From assembly GCA_037447605.1 (NCBI GenBank), contig CM074804.1, positions 4,336,101 through 4,381,269 on the forward strand: DNA of 45,169 nucleotides. Reading direction: 5' to 3'. This DNA comes from Zygnema circumcarinatum. Taxonomy: Eukaryota; Streptophyta; Zygnematophyceae; Zygnematales; Zygnemataceae. A model generated the notes under the pieces. That model worked only from the letters and a program-made list of their open reading frames with translations, was not told the origin of the DNA and made no database searches. A program made the translations under genes and the position numbers. Positions within the stretch are counted from its first letter, which is position 1; every line of letters starts with the position of its first letter. This document shows, one piece after another, positions 11,044-21,696 of this stretch.

Positions 11044-12037
11044 GGAAAATTCTATTCTCACACCTTTTTTGTCTACACACAGGCCTCTTTTCGCCGGGCA
11101 GATTTTAAAATAGCACAAAAAAAGAACACACCTTTCACACCTTCTCACCTTTTTTTTCCCACCTTTTTGAAATCGACACACACCTTTCTCCATCGGGCAG
11201 ATTTTACCCCTTCTTGTTTTTTTCAAAGAAAAAAACATCGGCCTGCCCGAATCCACTCGGAGCAGAAGATCCGTCCGCCACGAGATCGTTCGCGAGTGGC
11301 CGTCCTTCACACGTGCAGAAACGATACACCGTCGATTCTAGAGCAGATCACACCACGGCAGATCACCGTTCGATCGGCAGCCGGGCTCGGTTCCAGCGAA
11401 TGGCACACGCCCACGTGTCCCACCCGAGCAGGCTCGAGGACCGTACACAACTCGTACGGTCGCAGCTTCGAGGAAAGTCCTTACATTGCGAGCTTGAACC
11501 AATCACCATCTGCCGCGTGCTCCTTTTAGACGTGGCAAACTGTGATTGGTACAGGCACTCAACTTTAATTATTACGTTTTTTGACTTTCCTCGAAGCTGC
11601 GGGCGTACGCCTTCTGTACGGTCCTTGGAGCCGGCTTGGGTGGGACACGTGGGACAGAGCCTGGCTGCTGATCGACCGGTGATCTGCCATGGTGCGATCT
11701 GCGTGAATATCGACGGCGGAAATTATTGCACGTGTGAAGGACGGCCACCCGCGAACGATCTCGTGGCGGACGGATCTTCCGCTCCGAGCGGATTCGGGCA
11801 GGCAGATATTTTTTTCACTGAAAATAAATGATAAGGAGTAAAATCTGCCCGACAGAAAAAGGTCTCACGGCGCTCGGCCGCTCAGGACTAGTAGCGTGTA
11901 TCGATTCCAAAAAGATGTGAAAAAAGGTGAAAAAAAAAAAGGTGTGAAAGGTGTGTTCCTTTTTTGTCTATTTTAAAATCTGCCCAGCGAAAAGAGGTCT
12001 GTGCGTAGACAAAAAAGGTGTGAGAATAGAATTTTCC
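11044..12037. mobile_element. Foldback (long terminal inverted repeat) non-autonomous transposon, copy 1
   Basis: A 994-bp element whose arms are near-perfect inverse complements: left about 11044-11485, right about 11584-12037. It starts GGAAAATTCTATTCTCACACC and ends with the complement. It is flanked by identical TTACTAAA copies at 11036-11043 and 12038-12045 (CTTACTAAA on both sides if the border is moved by one base), so the target duplication is 8 or 9 bp. Inside the arms are GGGCAGATTTTAAAAT, TTCACACC runs and CCGTCCGCCACGAGATCGTT. The loop (11497-11550) is bounded by CCAATCAC and GTGATTGG. There is no transposase-like frame. The long arms and 8-9 bp duplication suggest a Mutator-like or hAT-like non-autonomous element; family assignment is inference. 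A second copy lies at 38835-39777. Confidence 0.9.
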
Positions 12038-12045
12038 TTACTAAA

Positions 12046-12608
12046 TTACTAATTCATTTGGCCATGGGCAAAGTCTGACTCAGAGTTTTAACGTTTTTCC
12101 CGTACGCTCTATAGGGACTTTCTGAGTTTTATCTCGACGATGCCTGGGGGGTGCCCCTGCCGCAGCATTCGATGGAGCCTTACAGCCGTACATTCGTACC
12201 TATCCGTACGGACGAGAACGAGCACCCAAACGCAAACGCAAATGCGTTGGGAGGCGGGGAGGCGGGGAGGTGAGGGGAGGGGAGAGGGCTGTGGGGCTGC
12301 GGCTGGCGCTCCCCGGGTGGCTTGCATTCCGCGGCGAGCGAGGCAGGAAGCATACACGGTCAAACATTCTAGATTCAGCGGTCAGAGACAGGGATGTCGT
12401 TTTTCAGTGACATTAGACATCGCTCTTTGGTCTCAGTTCCTTCTATTCCCATAATTCTTTCGGCTTTGTTCCAATAATGTGCTCCAATTTGTGCCATCTA
12501 AAATGAAATTCTGCCTCACACCCTTGAATCTTCTTGGAGCAGCATCGCCCCCCTGCCTACTTGGAACGAGCGCACGCATTCCTTCATGCTACGGGAATTT
12601 TCGCAGGC
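12046..12608 (+). promoter_or_regulatory. Upstream region of the thymidine kinase gene
   Basis: This stretch holds CpG-rich sequence with GTACGG/CGTACG words (12184-12220), a run ACGCAAACGCAAATGCG, and a GGCGGGGAGG block (12250-12290). TTTTCGCAG at 12599-12606 directly before the first in-frame ATG looks like a splice acceptor, so a 5' UTR intron may lie here. No separate gene is supported. Confidence 0.4.
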
Positions 12609-14960
12609 ATGATTCTCTGTAGCCGCATTTGCCGCCTGCAGAAGGCTACAAACCTAGGCCTTGGAAGTGGAATTCAAATGCTGGCCTCGTCGCTTAACCT
12701 GCATCTCCCCCCTCCTGATTCACAGATGTCTCCTGCTTTCGCCATGACTCTCCCGCAATCTATTTCCAGCCAGCCTTTCCCTGTTTCCTCAACTCCTGCA
12801 ACAACATGGAGACCTCCTTCCACCACCAAACCAGCAACTCCTTCCTTCCCCTTTCTGCCAATCACTGCAATCCATTCTCTACCTCACAACGTCATGACTT
12901 CTCAACAGTTCGCTTCTGATGATGTTGCTTCATCTTCATCTTCCAATTATCTTATTCCTTCCAAACTTATCACCCGATCGCGCCCTTTGTTTACATCTCT
13001 CCACCTCTCATCGCCTAAGGGATCCTCCTTCCAACCAGGTTCTGCAAAAGTACCCCAGGCCGCTGCTTTAGGAGGTCCACCTTCGCCTACAGTACAGGAT
13101 TCTACAGCAGCAGCAACAGTAGGAGTTGCAAAGCCTAAAAGAGTCAAAGGAAAGAAAGCTGCAAAGGTTTTTGCTGTAGAAACAGAGCCCAATGATTCCT
13201 CGAGGGAGACTTCGGCTGCAGCTGCAGCTCTGGAAGAGAAGCCGAAACGAAGCCGAAGAAAAAAGGAGGCAGCAAGTGCTGAGGCAGATTCAAAATCCGC
13301 ACTTTTTGAAGGTGAAAGTGAAAGTGTGGGCTTTACTGCATACAAGGCTGCAAGGGAAGGAGAATTGGCTGCAGCTCGTCAAGGAGAGCCCTTCGGCAGT
13401 ATACATCTCATTGTAGGGCCGATGTTTGCTGGCAAAACCACGGAACTACTGAGGCGAGCCGCATGGGAACAAGCACAGGGCAGGTAGGAGCAAGACACAA
13501 GATTTGAACTTCTGAGTACCTAAGTGAGTGATCGTCATGGACATGTAGAATGGCCGTTCAAAGTGATTGTCTGATGTTTTATTCTCGTTAGATTTTACAA
13601 TGGACTGCTATCAGCTTGGTTGAGTGCTAAACAGCAGGATAGTTAGAGATGAAACTACAAGGTTTATTTATGTTGAAGTGGGAAACTCGACAAAATTGAA
13701 TTGGAGAAATTATATATGGTCTCCTCGACAATGGTGGGTTTGCTCGTCTACTGCGTCCTAATTCTTTTGCCTAGATCACATAATTTGGGTTCCACGATAC
13801 CGCGACCTAACGCCTTACTTCCGACGCCTTTCTATTTTATAACGTCTACTAGTATCTCTCTACATTGCCCAGCAGTTAAATCTCTGGTAAAGCTTTAATG
13901 CTATGCTCTACTCCAAGTCACATTCGCCACTCCTTTTGCCGTTAGCTGTGAACTTCTTGACTTGTGCGAGCATACTTCCTATCTTGTTCTGTAGTTTAAC
14001 AAACCAAATTGTGCTTTTTTCTTGCCTACAGGAAGGTTGCTGTGGTGAAATCCAGCATAGATACGAGATATGACAAAGTGGCTGTTGTTTCACATGACGG
14101 GCATCGCATGCCCTGCACAGCTGTTGACAGCATGTCCGCATTCGAATCATCACTTGGGTCAAAAAGCCTGCAGGAGGTAAGAGTAGCCCTCTCAATCCCA
14201 TCTCGTGCGGCAGAGCTGTCATTCCTTGTTCATGGCTACATGTACATTTGCTTTCTTAGATAGTTCTCTAATTTTGTACGCTGGAGCACGAGTTCAGCCT
14301 ATTTCTGGAGCTGTCAGAAGATTTCTCAACCCATAATCTCTCAAAAAGTCAACCTGCTTGAATCACTCACCAGCAATTTTGAATGCTTGTTGCAATGGCA
14401 GGTAGATGTCATTGCTGTGGATGAAGCCCAGTTCATTCGAGGCCTCGCTCAGTGGTGTCTGACGGCTGCTGATGAATACAAGAAGACTATAGTCCTTGCG
14501 GGTCTTGACGGTGATTTTGAAAGGTACACGTATTGCATCCCGCAACTTCTAGGCCACGTGTATGACCGTCCGTAGCATAGGTTTTAGGGTAACCTTGTTC
14601 TTTTTTTGGCACTAACCTCACTCCTTCGCTTGACCCCCCCCTTGCAGGAAGAAATTCGGTGATCTTGTGGATATGGTACCCATGGTGGACACCGTCACAA
14701 AGCTGAGTGCCAGGTGTCACATTGAGGGATGTGAGCGCCGTGCACACTTTACTTTTCGGAAGTCAAGCGAGACAGCAAAGGAAGTGGTGGGAGGGGCTGA
14801 ACTTTATATGCCTGTTTGTAGGGAGCATTACCGGGATAGGAGGAGGACTATGGCTGCTCTACAGGCCATGGAGGCTCAATTTGAAGAAGCTATGAAGACA
14901 AGGCAGTTCGTTTCATTAGATAACGATGTGGAAGAAAGCCATGCAAAGATGTCCATATGA
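12609..14960 (+). CDS. TK1: Thymidine kinase (TK1/Tdk type II) with long N-terminal extension
   Basis: Four exons, 12609-13483, 14032-14176, 14402-14523 and 14648-14960, join in phase to 484 residues. Type II thymidine kinase phosphorylates thymidine (and deoxyuridine) in the pyrimidine salvage pathway. The P-loop GPMFAGKTTEL is at the end of exon 1, the Walker B/catalytic VDEAQF in exon 3, the nucleoside-binding loop (LAGLDGDFER, KKFGDLVDMVPM) spans exons 3-4, and zinc-ribbon cysteines appear in CHIEGCERR and in CREHY. The kinase domain of about 195 residues has the normal family length. The first 265 or so residues are extra: a start rich in Ser, Pro and Thr (alternative Met at 12678, MLASSLNLHLPPP) that could be an organelle transit peptide, then basic clusters (KRVKGKK, KPKRSRRKK) that could be nuclear signals. 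The start at 12609 is the first in-frame ATG; it is uncertain. Confidence 0.92.
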
Positions 14961-15086
14961 AGTGATGGACATACTTTGAGCTGCTGAGATTCATATGCGT
15001 TTCTCATATTCGACAAGCTGGAATTTTTTTTTGGAGCGTTGAACCGTAGTCCCAGTGAGTCCAGTGCTTGACATTCTGAAAGAAGT

Positions 15087-15130
15087 TGACATTGGTCTCG
15101 CGTTGGCGATGCCGTCAAATGCACATGCTT
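15087..15130 (+). repeat. Dispersed repeat family B, copy 2
   Basis: Short copy with ATTGGTCTCGCGTTGG, GCGATGCCGTCAAATGCACATG. It lies just after the thymidine kinase gene in sequence with no other feature. Confidence 0.55.
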
Positions 15131-15429
15131 GAACGACCAAATTCAGGGAGGAGCTATGGGAGGCGGAGATCTCTTGCAATAAAATGTGCGTTGATGGGAG
15201 TGGTTCTTTTGAGACACGAAAGAATCGGCCTCGTTGCATATTCCGCCCAGTTAGGGTTTGCCTCCTGCATGGTTTCTTCTTTCCGAGTTTCAATTTTTGG
15301 ACGGTTTCACGATTTTACATTCTGCACGGTCTGCACGATTTGTGTTTTTGCTCGCTTTCAAACTTCCATATTTTTGTAGTGTTTGGATAATTTTGTGTTC
15401 CGCATGAACTGAACGCCGCAGTCCTGCAC

Positions 15430-15600
15430 AGGTCGAACCATTCCACCATTGGATTCAATCGTCGCCATTGGTTGGCAAACCACTTGCGGGCGTACTTAAA
15501 AATGGTTGGAACTATTGAATGGCGGGCCAGCCAATCATTGGCAATGGTTGCAACCAGTGAATGGCGACCTAACCAACTACCGTAGAATCAATCGCCCATA
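15430..15600. repeat. Dispersed ATTGG/CCAAT palindromic repeat family C, copy 1
   Basis: This region repeats the words ATTGG, CCATT and GGTTGG in both orientations about ten times and contains CATTGGCAATGGTTGCAAC at 15534-15552. The same 19-mer occurs at 43747-43765, inside a similar cluster (43540-43790). Its inverted words suggest a small element with palindromic ends, but I could not set borders. Confidence 0.5.
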
Positions 15601-15606
15601 AAATAG

Positions 15607-15700
15607 GATTGGTCTCACGATGGCAAGGCCATCAAATGTACATGGATAAAATCGACATGGGGAACCAAGGGAATCGGTCACCAAGGACCTAAGGACAAAG
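15607..15700 (+). repeat. Dispersed repeat family B, copy 3
   Basis: Good copy reading ATTGGTCTCACGATGG, GGCCATCAAATGTACATGG, ATCGACATGGGGAACC, then CGGTCACCAAGGACCTAAGG. It is close to the consensus, and best matches the copy at 26571. Confidence 0.6.
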
Positions 15701-16204
15701 AGAAAAGCCTAACAGGTTGAGAAGTTGAATGATTACAAGAATTGGCTTCTCAGAAAAAAGACCTTCCGAAATCAGATTCTCCAAATAAAAACTGTGTACA
15801 ATTCAGTCCCTTCACGTTTGAGAATGAGAAAATAAAACCGGTCGAGTTCAATTTGACCTTTGCTTGGGTCCACGGATCAAAAAGGAGATTTTGACAAATC
15901 GTAAAGCGCTCGGACCTTTTTGGGTCCACGCAAGGCAGAATAGAAACTGACACCAAACTGTCCTATAAAAGGTCCACGCGCATTCAATTTTTGCTGCCCT
16001 AAAGATCTGGTACGGTCCTTTTCGTACCGTACGGCGATCGGGTTTTCTCAAAAATGTCGTACAGTACGGCGAAAATCGGGTTGGAGCTGATCTGGAGGGC
16101 GCGCGCATGGAGCGGACAGGCTGAGAAATTGAACTTCTGTTCATCTTTTTCGCTGTCCGTGCGAGCGAGGGAGCGGCGGAGGCGGAGGCGGAGGCGGAGG
16201 CGCC
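15701..16204 (+). promoter_or_regulatory. Upstream region of the GT23 gene
   Basis: AT-rich to about 15960, then CpG-rich with several CGTAC/GTACGG words (16010-16075) and a GGCGGA tandem run (about 16170-16203) that runs straight into GCCATGG at 16202-16208. The GGCGGA run is probably 5' UTR. The minus strand is open here only because of low complexity. Confidence 0.45.
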
Positions 16205-19200
16205 ATGGGGCCGGGCAAGGTGAGGCGGCGCGGGGTGTGGGGGGTGGGGGGATGGGGGGAGGGGGGAGAGGGGGAGGGGGGAGAGGGGAGAGGGGAGAGG
16301 GAGAGGGATGGCACGGCATGAAAGGGAAGGGCCAATGTGGGAGATGGAGGGAGATGAAGAGGGAGGGAGAGGTGGCGTTAGCGAAGAGGCCATTGGAGAG
16401 GAAGGGGTTAGTATGGACTACAGATATAACCACGTGCCAATTGGCATCCTCCTTAGTACAAGCTGGAAGCTAGAGGTACCTCTGGTCTGCATCGTGTGAG
16501 AAACCCACGATTGAAGTTGTCTGATGATTTCTCAAGTCCATCGACAGGAAACAAATGGAAGGAGATGTTGGCTCAAACTGAAATGTTACATGATGTTTTA
16601 GATGTTGGTATGAAAGCATCGCCTGGATCTTTAGAGTAAGGCTTTCCTTTTTCCAGAGATCTATAGGGGAACATCCTCTGTTTTCATTTCTTTAAATGTA
16701 CTCTGAACGTATGCACTTCAATGTACTTCGTAATTTTCTAACAGCCGCATACCGTCAAACTTGCGGCAGTATGTTTACTGGTAGAAAAAAATACCGTTTA
16801 GAAAGTTAACCGCGGAGTTCTTGATGCGTTTCGGAAATAATAATATTGACAGCGCTGACGGCCAACCTGTTTTTCTGACAGCTGTAAAGCAAAATCGGAA
16901 GTTTGTTGACGAGAAGAAGCTGAGAGCTTAGAATTGGAGTGCCCAGCCTTGCCATGCAAATTTTCTGCGTCGTTACGTTTTTGTTGCTTGGCTTCCACCT
17001 TTCCGCTTCTTCCATGCTTGTTGTCTCCGAACAGCTCCTTAAGGAGACAGCAGTAGAGATAGGGTCAGATTTGTGCAGGTCATGATGAGCAGCATGTCGC
17101 AGCAGTGGTAAACGTGACGCTTTATGCTTGCCCTCTCTTTCTTGTGCTGTGTGAACGCAGGCAAACCAGTCGTCAAAACTCGGCATCGTAGTGTTCGACC
17201 TGCTGATGAGACCAACCGTTTGCGTGATCCTCGTGATTGTGACCGTGCCGCTGATGCTTACAGATTTGGCAACGCTTTGGGGCCACCCGTCTCTCACAAC
17301 TGACTTACATCAGAAAATATCTTCAGCAGCTGTTGGCTTTTTGCGGAAAAAAGGAGTTATTGTTGAAACAGCACCGCTTGAAGGAGTTAAAGAGCTTTAT
17401 GATGTAAGCGCATCGTCCACATTCGTTTGGCTCATTCTAAGAGCTAATCCGCATCCCCTCAGTTTTTTTTTTCAGTGCTGCTAGCCTCTCTACCTGAAAC
17501 CAATCCACCGGAATGTTTAACCCGCAGTCAGATGTCCAATGAAATTCATTGGGACACCTTGTTCACTTTTTGTGTTTCAACCTTCAAGAAAGTGATTGTG
17601 CGTTGCTAGAAACAGAACTGCGAAAAATGCCCAGCGTTGACCAGGCCTTCCGTAATGTGGATCGTAGAAGCTCTTTCGCTGATGTATTCCCTTGTCCGTG
17701 TTGTTCGTGGGTGAAGGTTTGGACACAAATGTACAACCTATCTGGTTCCGACGTTCCTATGAACATCACCCCTCCACTCGGGTGGTTCAAGGGCCGCGAG
17801 TATCCTCTCGCCCCGCATTTAGAAGACTGCGAATTCGTCACTCGGCAGAGAATGGCGTGGGAGACGAGAGGACCCGCTGGGGAGCCGCCGCCCTGGCTGA
17901 CGCCAAAGGAAGGCTTGACCGCTGCCGATCCCCCCTGGGTGAGCCCACTCACCCTTTCCTTCCATTGCCCTCCTTATCCCACCCTGCCCAGTGTCCTTTC
18001 GTCCCGGAACCTTCCTTCACTTTGCCTTCTTTCACGCCGCCCCGGCTCATCCTTTCCCTTTCCCTTCCTTCACGCCGTCCCGTCCCTTCTTCACGGCCTC
18101 CCGCCACCTCCCTTCTCTTCCCCTTCCTTCCCCCCCCCCCTCCCCCCCCGTCTCCCCTCCACTCTCTTCCCTTCCCCTCCCTTCTCTTCCCTTTTCTACA
18201 CGCCCCTTCCCCTCCCTTCTCTTCCCTTCCCTCCCTTCATCCCTCCCCCCCCTTCTCTCCCTTCACTCTTCGTCCCTTCCCCTCCCTTCTCTTCCCTTTT
18301 CTACACGCCCCTCCGTCCCCTCCCTTCTCCCCTTCTCTTCCCTTTTCTACACGCCCCTCCGTCCCCTCCCTTCTCTTCCCCTTTCCTCCCCCCTCCCTCC
18401 CCCCCCGTCTCCCCTTCACTCTCGCCCCCTTCCCCTCCCTTCTCTTCCCCTTTCCTCCCCCCCCCCCCCCCTCCCCCACTCTCTTCCCTTCCCCTCCCTT
18501 CTCTTCCCTTTTCTACACGCCCCTCCGTCCCCTCCCTTCTCTTCCCCTTTCCTCCCCCCTCCCTCCCCCCCCGTCTCCCCTTCACTCTCTTCCCTTCCCC
18601 TCCCTTCTCCTCCCTTTTCTACACGTCCCTCCGTCCCCTCCCTTCTCGTCCCTTTTCCTTTCCCCCCCCCCTTCCCCCCCGTCTCCCCTTCAATCTCGTC
18701 CCTTCCCTTCCCTTCTCTTCCCTTTTCTACACGCCCCCTGTCCCCTCCCCCTCCCTTCTCTTCCCTTTTCTACACGCCCCTCCGTCCCCCCCCTTCTCTT
18801 CCCCTTCCCTCCCTTCTCTCCCTCCCTTCCCTCCCTTCTCTCGCTTCCCTCCCTTCATCCCTTCCCTCCCTTCTCTCGCTTCCCTCCCTTCATCCCTTCC
18901 CTCCCTCCTCTCGCTTCCCTCCACTCTCTTCCCTTCCTCTCCCTTTTCCTCCCTTTTCTACACGCCCCCCCCGTCCCTTCCCTTCCCTTCTCTTCCCCTT
19001 CCTTCACACGATCCCTTCCCCTCCCTTGAAGTGCGCGGCAGGTGCGTGGTGCGGACAGCGACAACCTCGCGGGCACGCGCCACACGCAGGCGCTGCTGTG
19101 GCAGCGGCAGCACCCCCCGGGGGGCTGCACCGGCAAAGGGCTCAAGTTCGCCATCATGCCATGGCTGCCGCGCATGGCGCACGGCCTCGGCTCCACTCTG

Positions 19201-21696
19201 CACGTCGCCGCGCAGGCCATGGCCTACTCCATGCCCGCCGGCCGCATCCTCGTGCCCATGCCCAACTTCGAGCGAGCCGAGTACAGCAAGTGCCTCGGTG
19301 CGAAGCCGCTCTTGCCTGGGGGGGCACCTTGTGGGGGTTTGGGGGTGGGTAGGGAGAAAGGCTCCTCTTGAGTGAACAGGATGGCGACGGTTTTTGGTTC
19401 AGTGTGTTTGGAGGTGTCCTGACAGCTTCTCTGAAGATGAAGGGGCTATGAGGGTTTTTGCGTGGTTTGCTTCATTTGGGATTTGGTAGAATGGTGGAGG
19501 TAACTGAAGGCGAGTCTCTCGGCTGTGCTGTGCATCAGGCGACGCCTACAAATCACTCGACTGCTACTTCTTTGGCATAGTGTCGCAGAGCTGCAGTGAG
19601 CAGGCCAACCGGCTTCTGAAGAATCAGAGGGATGAGGATCAGAATTGGGATATGGACGAGTGGGAGCGTATGCAGTTGAATGTGACGGTGCTCATCATGC
19701 GTCCAGAGAGAATTCCACGCAACAATTTTTGGGCCCCCCCGTACGATGCAGCTGCACTTGTAGGCCTCAGTGCGCATGATTTGTGTCTGAATAATGGTGA
19801 CGAATGCATATGGATACATTCTCGGCAGCTGTCCCAAATTATCTCCATCAACTTACGTTTCACTCCTTCCAAATCCGCTGTCTTCTGAATTGGTTTCGCT
19901 TGTGTTCGTTTGTCTGACACGCACTTTATGAAAGCTCAACCAAAAACTGAGAAAAAACCCATCTTTTAGAGCAGATAATGTGGTTCATGCTGAATGTCAT
20001 CCCTTTGCTGAGCAGGGAGTTGGACGCACCGTGGAAAGCGAGCCCTGAAAGCGTAGAGGAGCTGGGCTATGTGCTCAGCTTTGAGGGGAAGCAGAACCCG
20101 GGAGAGCGGACCATCCCTGAGTTTCTTTTGCAGGTGCGGGGCCTGCTTTTGAGCAAAGATGCACTGTTTTGTATTCGTGTGTTCATTGGTTGTCGAGTAG
20201 GTATGCTAGGTAAATGGAGTACTGTATAAGAGTTGGTCAAAGACTGTCTCTTTTGAGCCAGTAGGGTGCTGTCATCCTAAAGACAATTTTAAGGTCCCCG
20301 CGAGCCTTTTAATTGGCCACTCGAGCGACCTTTACCCTCCTTTGCCATTGGCACATGATTTGAACTTGAAATTCCGCCTCTGAGGGTATTACTACCGCAT
20401 AGGGGAGCCTTTTTTCTCTCTCCCTATGACTAACTCCTCGTGCGACAAAGCACTCCGAGAAGGACTCTCTTGGTAATCTAGGTTTGACACGGACTGCAAT
20501 GTCAAGGTCCTCGTCTCGCGCTGCTTTGCCTGTAGTTCTAAATGCCGTCCTCGACAATGTTTGCAGAGCGAACTCTTTTTTGCAACCTGCGTTCATGCGT
20601 TACTCTTTTTGGCAATGTTTTTCAGTCCGGTTGGTGGCGCGCCCAATTCAGTCGCTACACGATGCGATGGCCGAGGAAGGAGGTCTGCCATGCGACGAAC
20701 AAGGCCCGCCATGAAGTGTACGGAATGGAGGTAGCTGCCGGCGTTGTCTCTTCCCTCCCCGGCCTCCAGCTGGCGGAGCGAGAGAGTGCCGAGTTCACTC
20801 CGGATGAAGGGGACACTTTGCGGTCCATCGATTTGAGCACTCGCCCGTTGGAGAAAACGTTGTGGAGAACGGCTGAGCCGTACGTTCCCCGGCCCATTGC
20901 CAGCGTGCACGTGCGGCAGTGGGACAAGGGCATCGAGATGAAGGTCTTCTCCATCTCCTCCTACATGTGGCTCGCTGAACGCCTGCGATGGCACCGTCCC
21001 GACCTCACTCGCATTTGGCTCAGCACCGAGATGCAGGTGAGAATGACCGGCCTCCAAGGGAGGGCTGTCTGTCTGTGTGGGCCGACGGGCTGTAAACTCG
21101 GGAGAATGAGAGGGGGGGAGTGGTTGGGCATGCAAACTCTTGACTTGTAGACGAGCTCTAAAGGAGTTTCTACATATAAAAATCTTTAGCGAGCGACAGC
21201 ACATTTTTCCCATAGCACTGGAACAGGATTCACAGTGCACCACCTGAAGTGGTTTTATGCGCACAAACCTCCATTGTGTGGTATCGGGTGTCTAAGCCGC
21301 ATTCTCGAGTTCACGGACCTCGTTTTTAGGGCTTTGGATATCTTCGGAGGTTGATGCTGGCCGTCCACTAACCTCATGGAGGGAGAGGCTGTGCGGCTGC
21401 CGCAGAGCGTGGTTGAGCAGGCGAAGCTGTACCGCTCCTGGAAGTTCTACTACACCAACGTCTCCAGGCTCGATGACACAAAATTGGACACAAGGGCTTC
21501 TCCAGAGTCGTTCTTTTCTCTGGATCAGTTGGGAGACCTTACATTGGAAACATTTGTTCAGCTGCAAATCTCGTCAGAATGTGACTACTTCGTTGGAGCC
21601 TTGGCATCCAACTATGTCCGGTTAATTAACGAGTTGCGAGTCACTGGAGGCCGCTTGAAGGCGGGCTATCTAACAGTAAATTATGATGACTGGTAG
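16205..21696 (+). CDS. GT23-family (FUT8-like) glycosyltransferase, type II membrane protein
   Basis: Exons: 16205-16219 (15 bases, MGPGK), 17161-17403, one ending at 17938 (start 17717 or 17645), 19042-19297, 19539-19759, 19975-20133, 20626-21036 and 21382-21696; about 613-637 residues. After a short tail, PTVCVILVIVTVPLML (exon 2) is a signal-anchor segment, as in Golgi enzymes. The luminal part has LGSTLHVAAQAMAYSM, then SGWWRAQFSRYTMRWP, VHVRQWDKG, FSISSYMWLAERL and SSECDYFVGALASNYVRL. These correspond, in order, to FUT8 core motifs: the WWxxQ region, HVRRTDK loop, the helix after it, and the ADFLVCTFSSQVCR region. The second Arg of the HVRR pair is Gln here. FUT8 adds alpha-1,6-fucose to N-glycan cores; donor and acceptor of this protein are unknown. 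The junction at 17404-17717 is unresolved, and a further exon near 21918 is possible. Confidence 0.75.
17939..19041 (+). repeat. 1.1-kb pyrimidine-only minisatellite intron in the GT23 gene
   Basis: This intron (donor TGG|GTGAGC, acceptor GCGGCAG) is nearly free of purines on the coding strand from about 17960 to 19030. It repeats a TTTTCTACACGCCCCTCCGT unit at least eight times (near 18192, 18296, 18338, 18508, 18615, 18724, 18764 and 18952), separated by CCCTTCTCTTCCC and CCCCCC runs. Because stop codons need purines, all three forward frames stay open for hundreds of codons. The intron length (1103) is not a multiple of three. Confidence 0.85.

Noticed and set aside
11214-11831. 205-residue open frame across the foldback element
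   Set aside because: It crosses both inverted arms and the loop, so one half is the complement of the other; it has no motif and follows from a lack of stops.
15848-16433. Pro/Ser-rich minus-strand frames of 181 and 144 residues
   Set aside because: They are antisense to the G-rich 5' UTR and first intron of the GT23 gene and are low complexity.
17549-19375. Overlapping 608-, 445- and 453-residue frames rich in Pro, Ser and Leu
   Set aside because: They come from a purine-free minisatellite that has no stops in any forward frame. Only 17717 (or 17645) to 17938 and 19042-19297 behave as exons.
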